Source: Cyanobacteria bacterium FACHB-63 (GTDB lineage: Bacteria; Cyanobacteriota; Cyanobacteriia; Leptolyngbyales; Leptolyngbyaceae). Taken from it: DNA of 64,000 nt. This document shows, in pieces, positions 44,192-52,897 of this stretch (position 1 is the stretch's first letter; each line of letters opens with the position of its first letter). The position numbers and the translations under genes are program-made. Below the pieces are notes generated by a model. That model saw nothing but the letters and a program-made list of their open reading frames with translations. It had not been told where the DNA came from and ran no database searches. The stretch covers positions 1 to 64,000 of the forward strand of contig JACJNX010000031.1 of the NCBI GenBank assembly GCA_014695255.1, written 5' to 3'.

Positions 44192-45490
44192 CTACAACAG
44201 CTTTAATTGCGTCTGCACAACTTCCATTTCTCCAGCATCCGATTCAATGTAAAATTCTTCCTCTGCTAGTAACGCTTTTGCTGCTTCTAAAATCGGTTCA
44301 GCTAACAGTTTCAAATCTTCGCGATTGGCTAAATAAGCCCTGAGTGCATCCAAAGGCTCGATCGCGCTTCCCACACCCAATTCTGGTAAGCGCGATCGTG
44401 ACATCTGACTGAGCAATCCTGCCTGAATCGTGTAGGTGTGCGCGATCGATAAAACTGTGTGCAAGTCGGAATCGTCGATCAGGTCAATTTGCTCAGGACG
44501 AACTTGGTAAATGACGCGAACGACGGCATCTTCAATCGGCTTGTTCTCGATCGCCGCCAATAATTCTGAATGGGGATCGTCTGATTCGGTTAAATCAAGT
44601 TCGATCGTGCAGAACGATCGCGCAGGCAGCGGACAGAATTCGAGTGTGGTCGAGCCGCGAACACCTTCGGTGAGCGAAGCACCGATTTCCACCAGAACAT
44701 ATCCTTTGTCTTCGTGTTCCTCGCTAAAATCAACGCGCTCGATGCTGCCGGGATAAACCACAAACGGGTTTTCTGACAGAATTTGATGCCGATGCACATG
44801 ACCTAATGCCACATAATCAAACGCATCGCGAGTCAGAAATTCTAATGGAATTGTGAACCCTTTACCAACCGCTAGGAATCTCTCTGCGCCATAGCTTGCA
44901 GCATCCACCATTAAATGCGCTAGCAATACAGTTGGAATTGCGGGATCGAGCCGACGGATTTCGCCTTCCATTGCCGCTCGTAATCGATCAAGTAATAGAT
45001 GCCCCACTTCCGACATCGATAACCCTTCAGTTTCAGGACGGGTTAATAGAGTTGATCGCGTTAACCACGGTAAAGTAATCACTTGAATGTCACCGTTGCG
45101 AGTTTGGATGCGATGCGTTTCTAATCGATCGCCCACAACCACATGAGGGACACCCAGCGTTCGATAAATACACAAACTTGCACCGCCCGCTCCTTGAGAA
45201 TGCTGATCGTGATTTCCAACTAAGAGAACGACAGGAATTTCCACATCGGCAAGGCGGCGAAACTGCCCTGAAAACGCTTGCTGAATGTAGGGAGGCGGGG
45301 TTGCATCTGGAAACGCATCTCCACCAAATAGCACTAAATCAACGGGTTCGGCGATCGCCCGATCAATACATTTTCCCAAAGTGGCGACAAAATCCTCTAG
45401 TCGCGTATTCAATCCAGTCTCGGGATTAATCTTGCCGTGGGCGAACCCGCTACCGAGATGAATATCAGACAAATGAAGAATTTTGATCAT
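44192..45490 (-). CDS. sbcD: DNA repair exonuclease SbcD/Mre11-like
   Basis: A metallophosphoesterase nuclease. Motifs I-V are seen: ILHLSDIHLGSG, LVLFGGDAF, LLVGNHDQHS, LLAHLMV and VALGHVHRHQ (metal-binding Asp, Asn and His). The C-terminal part has the capping domain. It has 432 aa. SbcC is not in the window. The gene converges on nothing and is divergent from the glutaredoxin-like gene. Confidence 0.88.
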   Translation of the reverse strand: MIKILHLSDIHLGSGFAHGKINPETGLNTRLEDFVATLGKCIDRAIAEPVDLVLFGGDAFPDATPPPYIQQAFSGQFRRLADVEIPVVLLVGNHDQHSQGAGGASLCIYRTLGVPHVVVGDRLETHRIQTRNGDIQVITLPWLTRSTLLTRPETEGLSMSEVGHLLLDRLRAAMEGEIRRLDPAIPTVLLAHLMVDAASYGAERFLAVGKGFTIPLEFLTRDAFDYVALGHVHRHQILSENPFVVYPGSIERVDFSEEHEDKGYVLVEIGASLTEGVRGSTTLEFCPLPARSFCTIELDLTESDDPHSELLAAIENKPIEDAVVRVIYQVRPEQIDLIDDSDLHTVLSIAHTYTIQAGLLSQMSRSRLPELGVGSAIEPLDALRAYLANREDLKLLAEPILEAAKALLAEEEFYIESDAGEMEVVQTQLKLL

Positions 45491-45608
45491 AAATTTAGCT
45501 AAGTCATACCACTGCGAATAATTGTACTAGAGCCGATCATTCTCGTCGATGCGCCTGTAATCAGAGTCGCTTTCGTCATAATATCGGGGGATGATTTGGC
45601 ACGCAGTC

Positions 45609-45863
45609 ATGAAACTTATTTTGTACAGTAAGCCCGGATGCCATTTATGTGAGGGATTGCAGGAGAAATTAGAGCAAATCCAAAGCCTTTCGTTTGATCT
45701 CGAAATTCGGGATATCACTACCCGCGACGATTGGTTTCAGGCGTATCAGTACGAGATCCCGGTTTTGTATTTGGAGGATAAAATGCTGCCACGCCCTTCT
45801 CCGAGATCGACCGTTCAACAACTGGAATCTATGTTACAGAAATATATGTCATCAAACGCTTAA
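45609..45863 (+). CDS. glutaredoxin-like protein (DUF836)
   Basis: A short thioredoxin-fold protein starting MKLILYSKPGCHLCEGLQEKLE, with the redox pair CHLC. ITTRDDWFQAYQYEIPVLYLED is the cis-Pro side (IPV). It has 84 aa from the ATG at 45609; an ATG 18 bases upstream is possible. Just 36 bases ahead of murE. Probably a redox partner, target unknown. Confidence 0.85.
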   Translation: MKLILYSKPGCHLCEGLQEKLEQIQSLSFDLEIRDITTRDDWFQAYQYEIPVLYLEDKMLPRPSPRSTVQQLESMLQKYMSSNA

Positions 45864-45899
45864 AACGTAGGCGAAGCTCGATTGGGCAAGGAGTTATCG

Positions 45900-47429
45900 A
45901 TGCAGCTTAAAGAATTATTAGCCAAGCTTCCGAACATGGGCGAGATTCCAAATCATCCCGCGCTTGATGCCGAAGTCAAACGGTTAACTACGAATTCGCT
46001 TTCCTGTCAGCAGGGCGATTTGTTTATCGGAATGCCGGGAACTCGCGTGGACGGAGGGGATTTTTGGCAAAGCGCGATCGCGGCAGGGGCGATCGCGGCG
46101 ATCGTGTCTCCGCAAGCCGCGAGTCGGGCAATGGGCGATCCGGCGTTTCAGTCCGAGCCGCCGCCGTTGGTAATTCCGGCGATCGATATGGCTCAAGTCT
46201 GCGCCGATTTAGCGGCTGCGTTTTATGAGTTTCCGGCTCAAAAGCTGAAGATGGTCGGGGTCACGGGTACGAATGGCAAAACTACGACGACGCATTTGAT
46301 CGAATATTTGCTGGTGCGATCGCAAAAACCCACCGCCCTACTGGGAACGCTCTACACACGCTGGAAAGGCTTTCAGCAAACCGCACTACATACAACTCCG
46401 TTTCCGGTGGAATTGCAGCATCAGTTAGCTTCAGCGATCGAGGCTGGCTGTAAATATGGCGTGATGGAAGTGAGTTCTCATGCGCTCGCTCAAGGTCGGG
46501 TATTAGGCTGCGAATTTGAAGTGGCAGTGTTTACGAATTTGACCCAAGATCACCTCGACTTCCATCGCGATATGGACGACTACTTTTCTGCAAAAGCGCT
46601 TCTGTTTGGTGGGAATTATTTGAAAGGGAAAGCGGGCAGCTCTGCTGTGCCGAGAGGCATCGTCAATCTCGATGATCCGTATGGGCAGAAGTTGATCAAT
46701 CAGTTGAATCGCGATTCTGTTTGGACATATAGCACTCAGCAACATGCGGATCTGTGGACAAGCAATCTGAATTATGAATCAGACGGCGTGAGCGGCACAC
46801 TGCATACTCCAAAGGGTGAGGCTGCGTTTAAGTCGCCGTTAGTCGGACAGTTTAACTTGGCGAATTTGCTGGCAGCAGTGGGAGCAGGATTGCAATTGGG
46901 TTTGGAATTGAGCGCGATCGTGGAAGCGCTACCCGGATTTACGGGAGTTCCGGGACGTATGGAACAAGTTCAAATTAAACCGGATCAAGATATCAGCGTG
47001 ATTGTAGACTATGCTCACACGCCCGATAGTTTAGAAAATATGCTGAAAGCATCACGTCCGTTTATTGGGGGACAGATGATTTGTGTGTTCGGCTGTGGGG
47101 GAGACCGCGATCGTACCAAGCGCCCAAAAATGGGGAACATTGCCGCAACGCTAGCAGATCACGTGATTGTCACTTCGGATAATCCCAGAACTGAAAATCC
47201 AGAGCAGATTCTAGAAGATGTGGTGGCTGGAATTCCAAAATCTATAAATCCGACTGTGATTAGCGATCGTGCGACTGCAATCAGAACCGCAATCTTGCAG
47301 GCGAAACCCGGAGATGGCGTGTTGATTGCGGGCAAGGGGCACGAAGATTATCAAATTTTGGGTACGGAAAAGATTCATTTTGATGATCGAGAACAGGCGC
47401 GATCGGCGTTGGTCGATCGATTCCAATAA
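45900..47429 (+). CDS. murE: UDP-MurNAc-tripeptide synthetase
   Basis: It adds the third amino acid, here most likely meso-diaminopimelate, to UDP-MurNAc-L-Ala-D-Glu. Motifs are the ATP-binding GVTGTNGKTTTTHLIEYLL (~residues 115-133), VSSHALAQGR, NLTQDHLDFH, VDYAHTPDSLENML, VFGCGGDRDRTKRPKMG and the meso-DAP-type signature SDNPRTENP. It has 509 aa. The ATG at 45900 follows AAGGAG. Confidence 0.95.
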   Translation: MQLKELLAKLPNMGEIPNHPALDAEVKRLTTNSLSCQQGDLFIGMPGTRVDGGDFWQSAIAAGAIAAIVSPQAASRAMGDPAFQSEPPPLVIPAIDMAQVCADLAAAFYEFPAQKLKMVGVTGTNGKTTTTHLIEYLLVRSQKPTALLGTLYTRWKGFQQTALHTTPFPVELQHQLASAIEAGCKYGVMEVSSHALAQGRVLGCEFEVAVFTNLTQDHLDFHRDMDDYFSAKALLFGGNYLKGKAGSSAVPRGIVNLDDPYGQKLINQLNRDSVWTYSTQQHADLWTSNLNYESDGVSGTLHTPKGEAAFKSPLVGQFNLANLLAAVGAGLQLGLELSAIVEALPGFTGVPGRMEQVQIKPDQDISVIVDYAHTPDSLENMLKASRPFIGGQMICVFGCGGDRDRTKRPKMGNIAATLADHVIVTSDNPRTENPEQILEDVVAGIPKSINPTVISDRATAIRTAILQAKPGDGVLIAGKGHEDYQILGTEKIHFDDREQARSALVDRFQ

Positions 47430-47435
47430 ATCCGG

Positions 47436-47464
47436 GTAGAGACGTTTCACCCAAACGTCTCTAC
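47436..47464. repeat. 12-bp inverted repeat, GTAGAGACG type
   Basis: GTAGAGACGTTT and AAACGTCTCTAC form a perfect 12-bp stem with a 5-base loop, 6 bases after murE. There is no T-tract, but such GTAGAGACG hairpins are frequent in cyanobacterial genomes and may serve as terminators. The 38.7-kb repeat is flanked by a related GCGTCTCTACAG. Confidence 0.75.
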
Positions 47465-47504
47465 GGTGTCGGATACACACTCATTTTCACTTAGGCGACA
47501 AATC

Positions 47505-48530
47505 ATGTCTCGATCGAGCGCGTTACGCTACTACGTTTTATCCCGATTGTTGATGGCTCCCTTGATGATTTGGTTGATCACAACGATCGTATTTCTCCTA
47601 CTCAGGGCAACTCCCGGCGATCCAGTCGATGCACTTTTAGGACCAAGAGCGCCTCAAGCCGCAAAAGATGAACTCCGCAATCAACTAGGACTCGGTAAGC
47701 CTCTATTTTTCCAATATCTCGACTACATGGGGTCGTTGCTGCGGCTCGATTTAGGTAAATCCTTAACCACTCAAGGACAAGCCGTTTGGGAAATTATCGG
47801 TAAGTTCTTCCCGGCAACGGTCGAACTGGCGATCGTATCGTTAGCGATCGCGCTCGTGGTTGGGATTACGGTAGGTGCAATCTCCGCCTCACGTCCGAAC
47901 ACCGCCTTAGATGCAGGTGGGCGGCTGTTTGGCATTATCACCTATTCCATTCCGATGTTTTGGTTCGGCATGGTGTTGCAGCTTGTATTTGCGGTTGGAT
48001 TGAAATGGTTTCCGCTGGGAACGAGATTTCCGATCACGATCGCACCTCCCCAAGCGGTCACGGGACTGTATACGATCGATAGTCTGCTTAGGGGCAATCT
48101 AAATCAGTTTCTAGTCACGCTCTACTATCTCGCGCTGCCTGCCATCACGCTGGGCGTGTTAATTAGCGGTATTTTTGAGCGAATCGTTCGCGTTAATCTG
48201 AGGCAAACTCTGCAAGCGGAATACGTCGAAGCTGCCCGCGCACGAGGAATCCCAGAACTGAAGATCCTGATCAATCATGCGTTGAAAAATGCAATGATTC
48301 CAGTGATCACAATTCTGGGGCTGACATTCGCTGCGTTGTTAGGGGGAGCAATCCTTACAGAGGTAACGTTCTCGTGGCCCGGACTTGCAAATCGCTTATA
48401 CCGAGCCATTTCTCAACGAGATTATCCAACCGTGCAAGGAATCGTTGTTTTCTTTGCGGCTATTGTTGCGATCGCTAGTATTGCGATCGACATCATTAAC
48501 GCTTACATCGATCCTCGAATTCGCTATTAA
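47505..48530 (+). CDS. ABC transporter permease, DppB/OppB type
   Basis: Inner-membrane permease of the peptide/nickel family with six hydrophobic segments. The N-terminal RLLMAPLMIWLITTIVFLLLRATPGDPVDALLG is typical of DppB. The EAA motif lies in YVEAARARGIPELKILINHALKNAMIPVITILG. It has 341 aa from the ATG at 47505. No partner permease, ATPase or binding protein is adjacent, so the substrate is open. Convergent 4-base overlap with the next gene. Confidence 0.88.
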   Translation: MSRSSALRYYVLSRLLMAPLMIWLITTIVFLLLRATPGDPVDALLGPRAPQAAKDELRNQLGLGKPLFFQYLDYMGSLLRLDLGKSLTTQGQAVWEIIGKFFPATVELAIVSLAIALVVGITVGAISASRPNTALDAGGRLFGIITYSIPMFWFGMVLQLVFAVGLKWFPLGTRFPITIAPPQAVTGLYTIDSLLRGNLNQFLVTLYYLALPAITLGVLISGIFERIVRVNLRQTLQAEYVEAARARGIPELKILINHALKNAMIPVITILGLTFAALLGGAILTEVTFSWPGLANRLYRAISQRDYPTVQGIVVFFAAIVAIASIAIDIINAYIDPRIRY

Positions 48531-49309
48531 CGAGGCGCACAAGCAACAGGCACCGACGAAGCAACTTGATTTGATCCAGCGTTAGCGATGAACGCTCTTT
48601 GACCGTACTGAAGCGCATTTAAATTCGAGATCACTTCATGACCTGCCGTTCCTGCCGGGCCGTTGTAGCGGTATGCCACTGCCGGGTTCGGGTTGTTGGC
48701 ATCAAACTGACGATTGACTGCAACAGGGCGCACACTCGAATTAGAATTGTAGGTTGTAGTTGAACCCATCATGTTCTGGTTCGCACTTGAACCCATCGTG
48801 TTCTGGTTCGCAGTTGCGCCAGCCGTGTTGGGAACGCCAATTCTCGCAGCCGCGGTGCTCGAATCTAAGTTTTGAGTATTATTCGCTGAGGTCGAGTTGA
48901 TCGAGCTGCTTGTGTTGCCATTCGTAGAAGCGCCCTGGTTCGTAGTCGTGCTGCCAATCGAACTGCTTGCGCTGTTACGGACGCTGAGGTCTGGATTCAG
49001 AGTCAAGCTACCGTTATCAACTCCAGTTCTGGCAGTGTCATAGCTCGATGGTGCAAGTCCGGTGCTGCTCGAAGTCTCGGAGTCGATTGGGCCACCCACA
49101 CCTCCGGCTACAGGTACGCAGTTATCAGAAGTGCTACCAGGGGTTTGAGTATTGAGATTTTGGTTTTCTAGGCGGTTGATGTCGCCATTGTTAACAACGC
49201 CTTGGGTAGGCACTGCTTGAGCAAATGCGGGCAATGCCATCACAGCAGCGGTTCCAGTAGCGCTCAGAATGGCGAGTGTACGTTGAGCAAGGTTCATGTG
49301 AGATTTCAT
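48527..49309 (-). CDS. secreted Asn/Ser/Thr-rich hypothetical protein
   Basis: A signal peptide ending ALPAFAQA is followed by low-complexity sequence rich in Asn, Ser, Thr and Gly (NQNTMGSSANQNMMGSTT), with short repeats of NQNTMGS type around residues ~170-190. It has ~260 aa. The ATG at 49309 follows GAGGAA. No domain is recognised. Probably a surface or matrix protein. Confidence 0.65.
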   Translation of the reverse strand: MKSHMNLAQRTLAILSATGTAAVMALPAFAQAVPTQGVVNNGDINRLENQNLNTQTPGSTSDNCVPVAGGVGGPIDSETSSSTGLAPSSYDTARTGVDNGSLTLNPDLSVRNSASSSIGSTTTNQGASTNGNTSSSINSTSANNTQNLDSSTAAARIGVPNTAGATANQNTMGSSANQNMMGSTTTYNSNSSVRPVAVNRQFDANNPNPAVAYRYNGPAGTAGHEVISNLNALQYGQRAFIANAGSNQVASSVPVACAPR

Positions 49310-49456
49310 AGGTTTCCTCAAAAGACAAAGTAGTAAATGACGTTAGAAAATCTGTGCTTTCCTATACGCCTTAACTGTAAAAAGAAAAACTACAGTCGTT
49401 CTCTGTCTTACGGGGTCACTCTCTCTCTCTCAACAGTAGGAAAGATTAATCTCTCC

Positions 49457-50185
49457 TTAACCGTGTCCTCTACCCGCGCCTAAATAAAGTTCTGCAACTT
49501 TCGGATTGTTTAACAATTCTGATCCAACTCCTTCAAACCGATCGCGCCCCGCTTCTAATACATAGCCCCGATCAGCCATTTCTAAGGCTTTACGGGCGTT
49601 TTGTTCAACCAGCACGATCGCGGTTCCATCCCGATTAATCTGTCTAATTTGATCAAAGACGCTATTCACCAAGATAGGAGACAGTGCGGCAGAGGGTTCA
49701 TCGAGTAACAGCAAATTCGGTTTGAGCATCAAAGCTTTTCCCATCGCTAACATCTGCCGTTCTCCACCGGAGAGAGTCCCGGCTCTTTGCTTACGTCGTT
49801 CTGCTAAACGAGGAAACCGCTGATAAATTTCGTCTTTCAGTGGGTCGAGCGGGACATCTCGGACAAATGCGCCCATTTCGAGATTTTCTTCGATCGTCAA
49901 AGACGGAAACACATTCGCAAGCTGTGGCACATAGGACATTCCCCGCTGCACGATTTGATCCGATCGAAGTCCTGCGATTTCATTGCCGTTGAAGCGAATA
50001 TTTCCGATATGCGGCTTCAGCAATCCGAAAATTGTTTTGGCAAGCGTTGATTTTCCGGCTCCGTTGGGTCCGATAATCGCCACCAGTTCACCTGGATAGA
50101 CGCGCATATTCGCACCTTGTAAAATGTCCAGGTCTTTGACATAGCCTGCGTGAACGTTTTCAACCTCAAGGATCGGAGCAGTCAT
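49457..50185 (-). CDS. ABC transporter ATP-binding protein, LivF type
   Basis: A single ATPase domain: Walker A GPNGAGKSTLAKT, Q-loop VPQLANVFPSLTIEENLEMG, signature LSGGERQMLAMGKAL, Walker B LLLLDEPSAALSP and H-loop-equivalent IVLVEQNARKAL. EQN in that position and MGAFVRD mark the branched-chain amino acid/urea (LivF/UrtE) subfamily. It has 242 aa. Isolated here; the LIV-type binding protein at 14-15 kb may be a partner. Confidence 0.9.
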   Translation of the reverse strand: MTAPILEVENVHAGYVKDLDILQGANMRVYPGELVAIIGPNGAGKSTLAKTIFGLLKPHIGNIRFNGNEIAGLRSDQIVQRGMSYVPQLANVFPSLTIEENLEMGAFVRDVPLDPLKDEIYQRFPRLAERRKQRAGTLSGGERQMLAMGKALMLKPNLLLLDEPSAALSPILVNSVFDQIRQINRDGTAIVLVEQNARKALEMADRGYVLEAGRDRFEGVGSELLNNPKVAELYLGAGRGHG

Positions 50186-50392
50186 AGGACAGATGAAGGA
50201 GGATATTTAGAATCAAACTGTATCATTCTGGTGTGGTTTTCTTAACAGCTTGGATCAAAGTGCTGGAGTCCGATCGAGGTTTTCGCTTTGTTTTGGGCGA
50301 CTTTTGCTTGATCGCAATCTTAGCGATTGTTGTATATCCGTGCGAGAACGTTGAACATTCGCTAAAATCGCGGCATCGATTGCATTCTTGTG

Positions 50393-51271
50393 ATGGTTAT
50401 TATGGTTCGTCGTGCGCTCCTCCTTGTCAATCGCAATGCTCGTAAAGGACAAGCTCAGCTTGAAGCTGCGATTAGCCAGTTAAACGCACTGGATTTTGAA
50501 CTGCTCGAAGCACCGACCGATCGTTCGTCTCGCTTAGCGGAAACGATTCGGGAGTATCGCGATCGTGTAGATCTAGTCATCGTCGGCGGCGGAGATGGCA
50601 CGCTGAACGCTGCCGTTGAAGGTTTGATCGAAACAAAGTTGCCGCTTGGAATTCTGCCGCTCGGAACTGCAAACGATTTGGCGAGAACGCTTGGCATTCC
50701 TTCAACTTTGCCCGAAGCCTGTCAGGTGATTGCGAACGGTAAGAAGCAACAGATTGATCTCGGTTGGGTGAATGGCAAGTATTTTTTTAATGTCGCGAGT
50801 TTGGGGTTGAGTGTTCAGATTACGCGCGGCTTAACTAAGACCGCTAAGCGGCGTTGGGGCGTATTTGCCTATGCTGCAACTGCGTTTCAGGTGTTGTGGA
50901 AGTCGCGGCGGTTTAAAGCAGAAATTGTGTGCGATGGTCGATCGCAGAAAGTGAAAACCGTTCAAATCGCTGTCGGCAATGGTCGCTATTACGGGGGCGG
51001 AATGGCGGTCGCGGAAGATGCTGCGATCGATGATGAACGCTTGGATCTCTACAGTCTAGAGATTGATCACTGGTGGCAAATGGCGCTAGCGTTGCCTGCT
51101 CTACGTCGGGGAACTCATACACAATCTCGCTGGGTACAGTCTTGGCAGGGAAAAGAGATCTTTGTGTATGTGCCAAAGGCGAAATCAATCAATACAGATG
51201 GTGAGATCACGACGACAACGCCCGCGCATTTTAAGGTTGTTCCGAAAGCGTTGACGGTTTTGATTCCTTAA
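50393..51271 (+). CDS. diacylglycerol/lipid kinase, YegS/DgkB family
   Basis: DAGK catalytic domain: LLVNRNARKGQ at the N-terminus and VIVGGGDGTLNAAVEGLIETKLPLGILPLGTANDLARTLG, with the GGGDGT nucleotide loop. The product is probably phosphorylation of diacylglycerol or another lipid. It has 292 aa from the ATG at 50393; an ATG at 50402 is also possible. It overlaps the convergent FTR1 gene by 41 bases. Confidence 0.9.
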   Translation: MVIMVRRALLLVNRNARKGQAQLEAAISQLNALDFELLEAPTDRSSRLAETIREYRDRVDLVIVGGGDGTLNAAVEGLIETKLPLGILPLGTANDLARTLGIPSTLPEACQVIANGKKQQIDLGWVNGKYFFNVASLGLSVQITRGLTKTAKRRWGVFAYAATAFQVLWKSRRFKAEIVCDGRSQKVKTVQIAVGNGRYYGGGMAVAEDAAIDDERLDLYSLEIDHWWQMALALPALRRGTHTQSRWVQSWQGKEIFVYVPKAKSINTDGEITTTTPAHFKVVPKALTVLIP

Positions 51272-52139
51272 CGGGATTTAAGCTCTGTAAATACAAACGA
51301 CCCACGATCGTTAGGAAGCTGAGATAAGCGATCGCTTCAATCCAATAGAGTTGATCGACATATCCAAACAACGTATGCAAAATTACTCCTGGAAATTGTT
51401 TTTGTGGTAGCACCTTTGAAGCATCCCAAATCAATCCACCCAAAAAGCAAGAACCTGGCTCAGAAATACATAAACTGGCATAGCGCGGATTTAGTTGAGA
51501 CAGAATTGCAAAGCTCTTATCTAAGTGCGCTAATACTCCGATTACCAATCCAGAAACAATCAGCAGTAGGAAAATTCCCATCACTTGAAAGAACTGTTTC
51601 AGATTGATTTTCACACCTAGCTTGAACAAGAGAATACCTATGACGATCGCACCCATTAATCCGCCAACTGCACCAATCACAGGCGACCACCCTTGCTGAA
51701 ATTGTGCCGCGATGAACACAACGGTTTCAAATCCTTCCCGCAGCACCGCAAAGAAAATCAATCCAAACACGCCCCAAGCTGCATTAGTCTGAATCGCCTG
51801 ATCGATTTCACGTTCGACTTCTCCTTTGAGGGATTTTGCCTGTTTCGTCATCCAGACCAGCATCCAACTGAGAAGCACGATCGCAATCAATCCAAATATC
51901 GCTTCGAGCAATGGTTTGAACACGGGTGCATACATATGATTAGAAGCATCTAAACTTCCCAATGTCGAAAGAAAGACAATTCCAACGGCAACACTAGCAA
52001 CAATACCCGCGCCAATGCCACCGTAAACCCAAGGATTGAGATTCGATCGACCCGCTTTACTCAAATAAGCCAGCACAATTCCCACGACGAGCGCCGCTTC
52101 TACGCCTTCGCGCAGGGTAATCACAAACGTTGACAGCAT
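51231..52139 (-). CDS. high-affinity iron permease, FTR1/EfeU family
   Basis: Seven hydrophobic segments with the two REGxE motifs that bind ferric iron: LREGVEAALVVGI at residues ~9-21 and VLREGFETVVFI near residue ~125. It has 302 aa. It lies on the same strand as the cytochrome oxidase genes, separated by a terminator. Overlap of 41 bases with the lipid kinase gene. Confidence 0.92.
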   Translation of the reverse strand: MLSTFVITLREGVEAALVVGIVLAYLSKAGRSNLNPWVYGGIGAGIVASVAVGIVFLSTLGSLDASNHMYAPVFKPLLEAIFGLIAIVLLSWMLVWMTKQAKSLKGEVEREIDQAIQTNAAWGVFGLIFFAVLREGFETVVFIAAQFQQGWSPVIGAVGGLMGAIVIGILLFKLGVKINLKQFFQVMGIFLLLIVSGLVIGVLAHLDKSFAILSQLNPRYASLCISEPGSCFLGGLIWDASKVLPQKQFPGVILHTLFGYVDQLYWIEAIAYLSFLTIVGRLYLQSLNPVKESKPSTLSEQP

Positions 52140-52172
52140 AAATAGATATCAAGCAAAATTTCTAATTCCAAT

Positions 52173-52204
52173 CAAAAACGGATGGAGCAATCACTCCATC
52201 CGTT
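52173..52204 (-). terminator. Rho-independent terminator of the ctaCDE operon
   Basis: An 11-bp perfect stem (AACGGATGGAG with CTCCATCCGTT) and a 6-base loop, with five T residues after it on the minus strand, 18 bases after the ctaE stop. Confidence 0.88.
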
Positions 52205-52221
52205 CTCTAAATTTATCAAAC

Positions 52222-52842
52222 TTACAGAAGGTACAGCAGCACAAACAAGATAATCCAAATGACATCGACAAAGTGCCAGTAGATTTCTGCGGCTTGGACT
52301 CCAAAATGTTTTTCGCTGCTGTAGTGGTTTGGAGTGCGCGATCGCCACAGTACCGCCAAAATCAGAATCAACCCAAAACAAACGTGCAGCCCGTGAAAGC
52401 CCGTTAGAACATAAAACGTGCTGGCAAAAATGTTTGTTTTCAGTCCGAATTCTAAATGGAAATACTCATAAAGCTGACCTGCTAAGAACACAGCACCCAT
52501 CAGTGCAGTGACCCCAAACCACAACCGCAAGCCTTTCACATCGTTTTTCTGAATCGCTTGATCCGCGTTGTGAATCACAAAGCTACTGCCGACCAGAATG
52601 ACGGTGTTAATTCCGGGCAGCAGGAGTTCAAGTTTTGGCGTGCCTGCGGGGGGCCATTCTGGGGTCACGGCGCGAAAGGCAATGTACGCCATAAATAGCC
52701 CCAAGAAGATCATGGATTCTGCTGCGAGAAACACAATGATTCCAGGAATGCGGAGATCGGGGTGTTCGGAGTGATGAGCGGGTTCTGCGATCGCTTCTTG
52801 TTGGTAGTCGCGAGAAGTTTTTGCAGGATCGATAGTCGTCAT
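52222..52842 (-). CDS. ctaE: cytochrome c oxidase subunit III
   Basis: Five-helix subunit III of the short cyanobacterial type: IPGIIVFLAAESMIFLGLFMAYIAFRAV, ILVGSSFVIHNADQAIQKND, and YWHFVDVIWIILFVLLYLL at the C-terminus. It has 206 aa from the ATG at 52842; a leader 8 residues longer is possible. Third gene of the ctaC-D-E operon. Confidence 0.93.
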   Translation of the reverse strand: MTTIDPAKTSRDYQQEAIAEPAHHSEHPDLRIPGIIVFLAAESMIFLGLFMAYIAFRAVTPEWPPAGTPKLELLLPGINTVILVGSSFVIHNADQAIQKNDVKGLRLWFGVTALMGAVFLAGQLYEYFHLEFGLKTNIFASTFYVLTGFHGLHVCFGLILILAVLWRSRTPNHYSSEKHFGVQAAEIYWHFVDVIWIILFVLLYLL

Positions 52843-52897
52843 GGGTATTGCAAGAATAAAGGACAAAAGGATGAAGTCGCTTCATCCTTACAAGGCT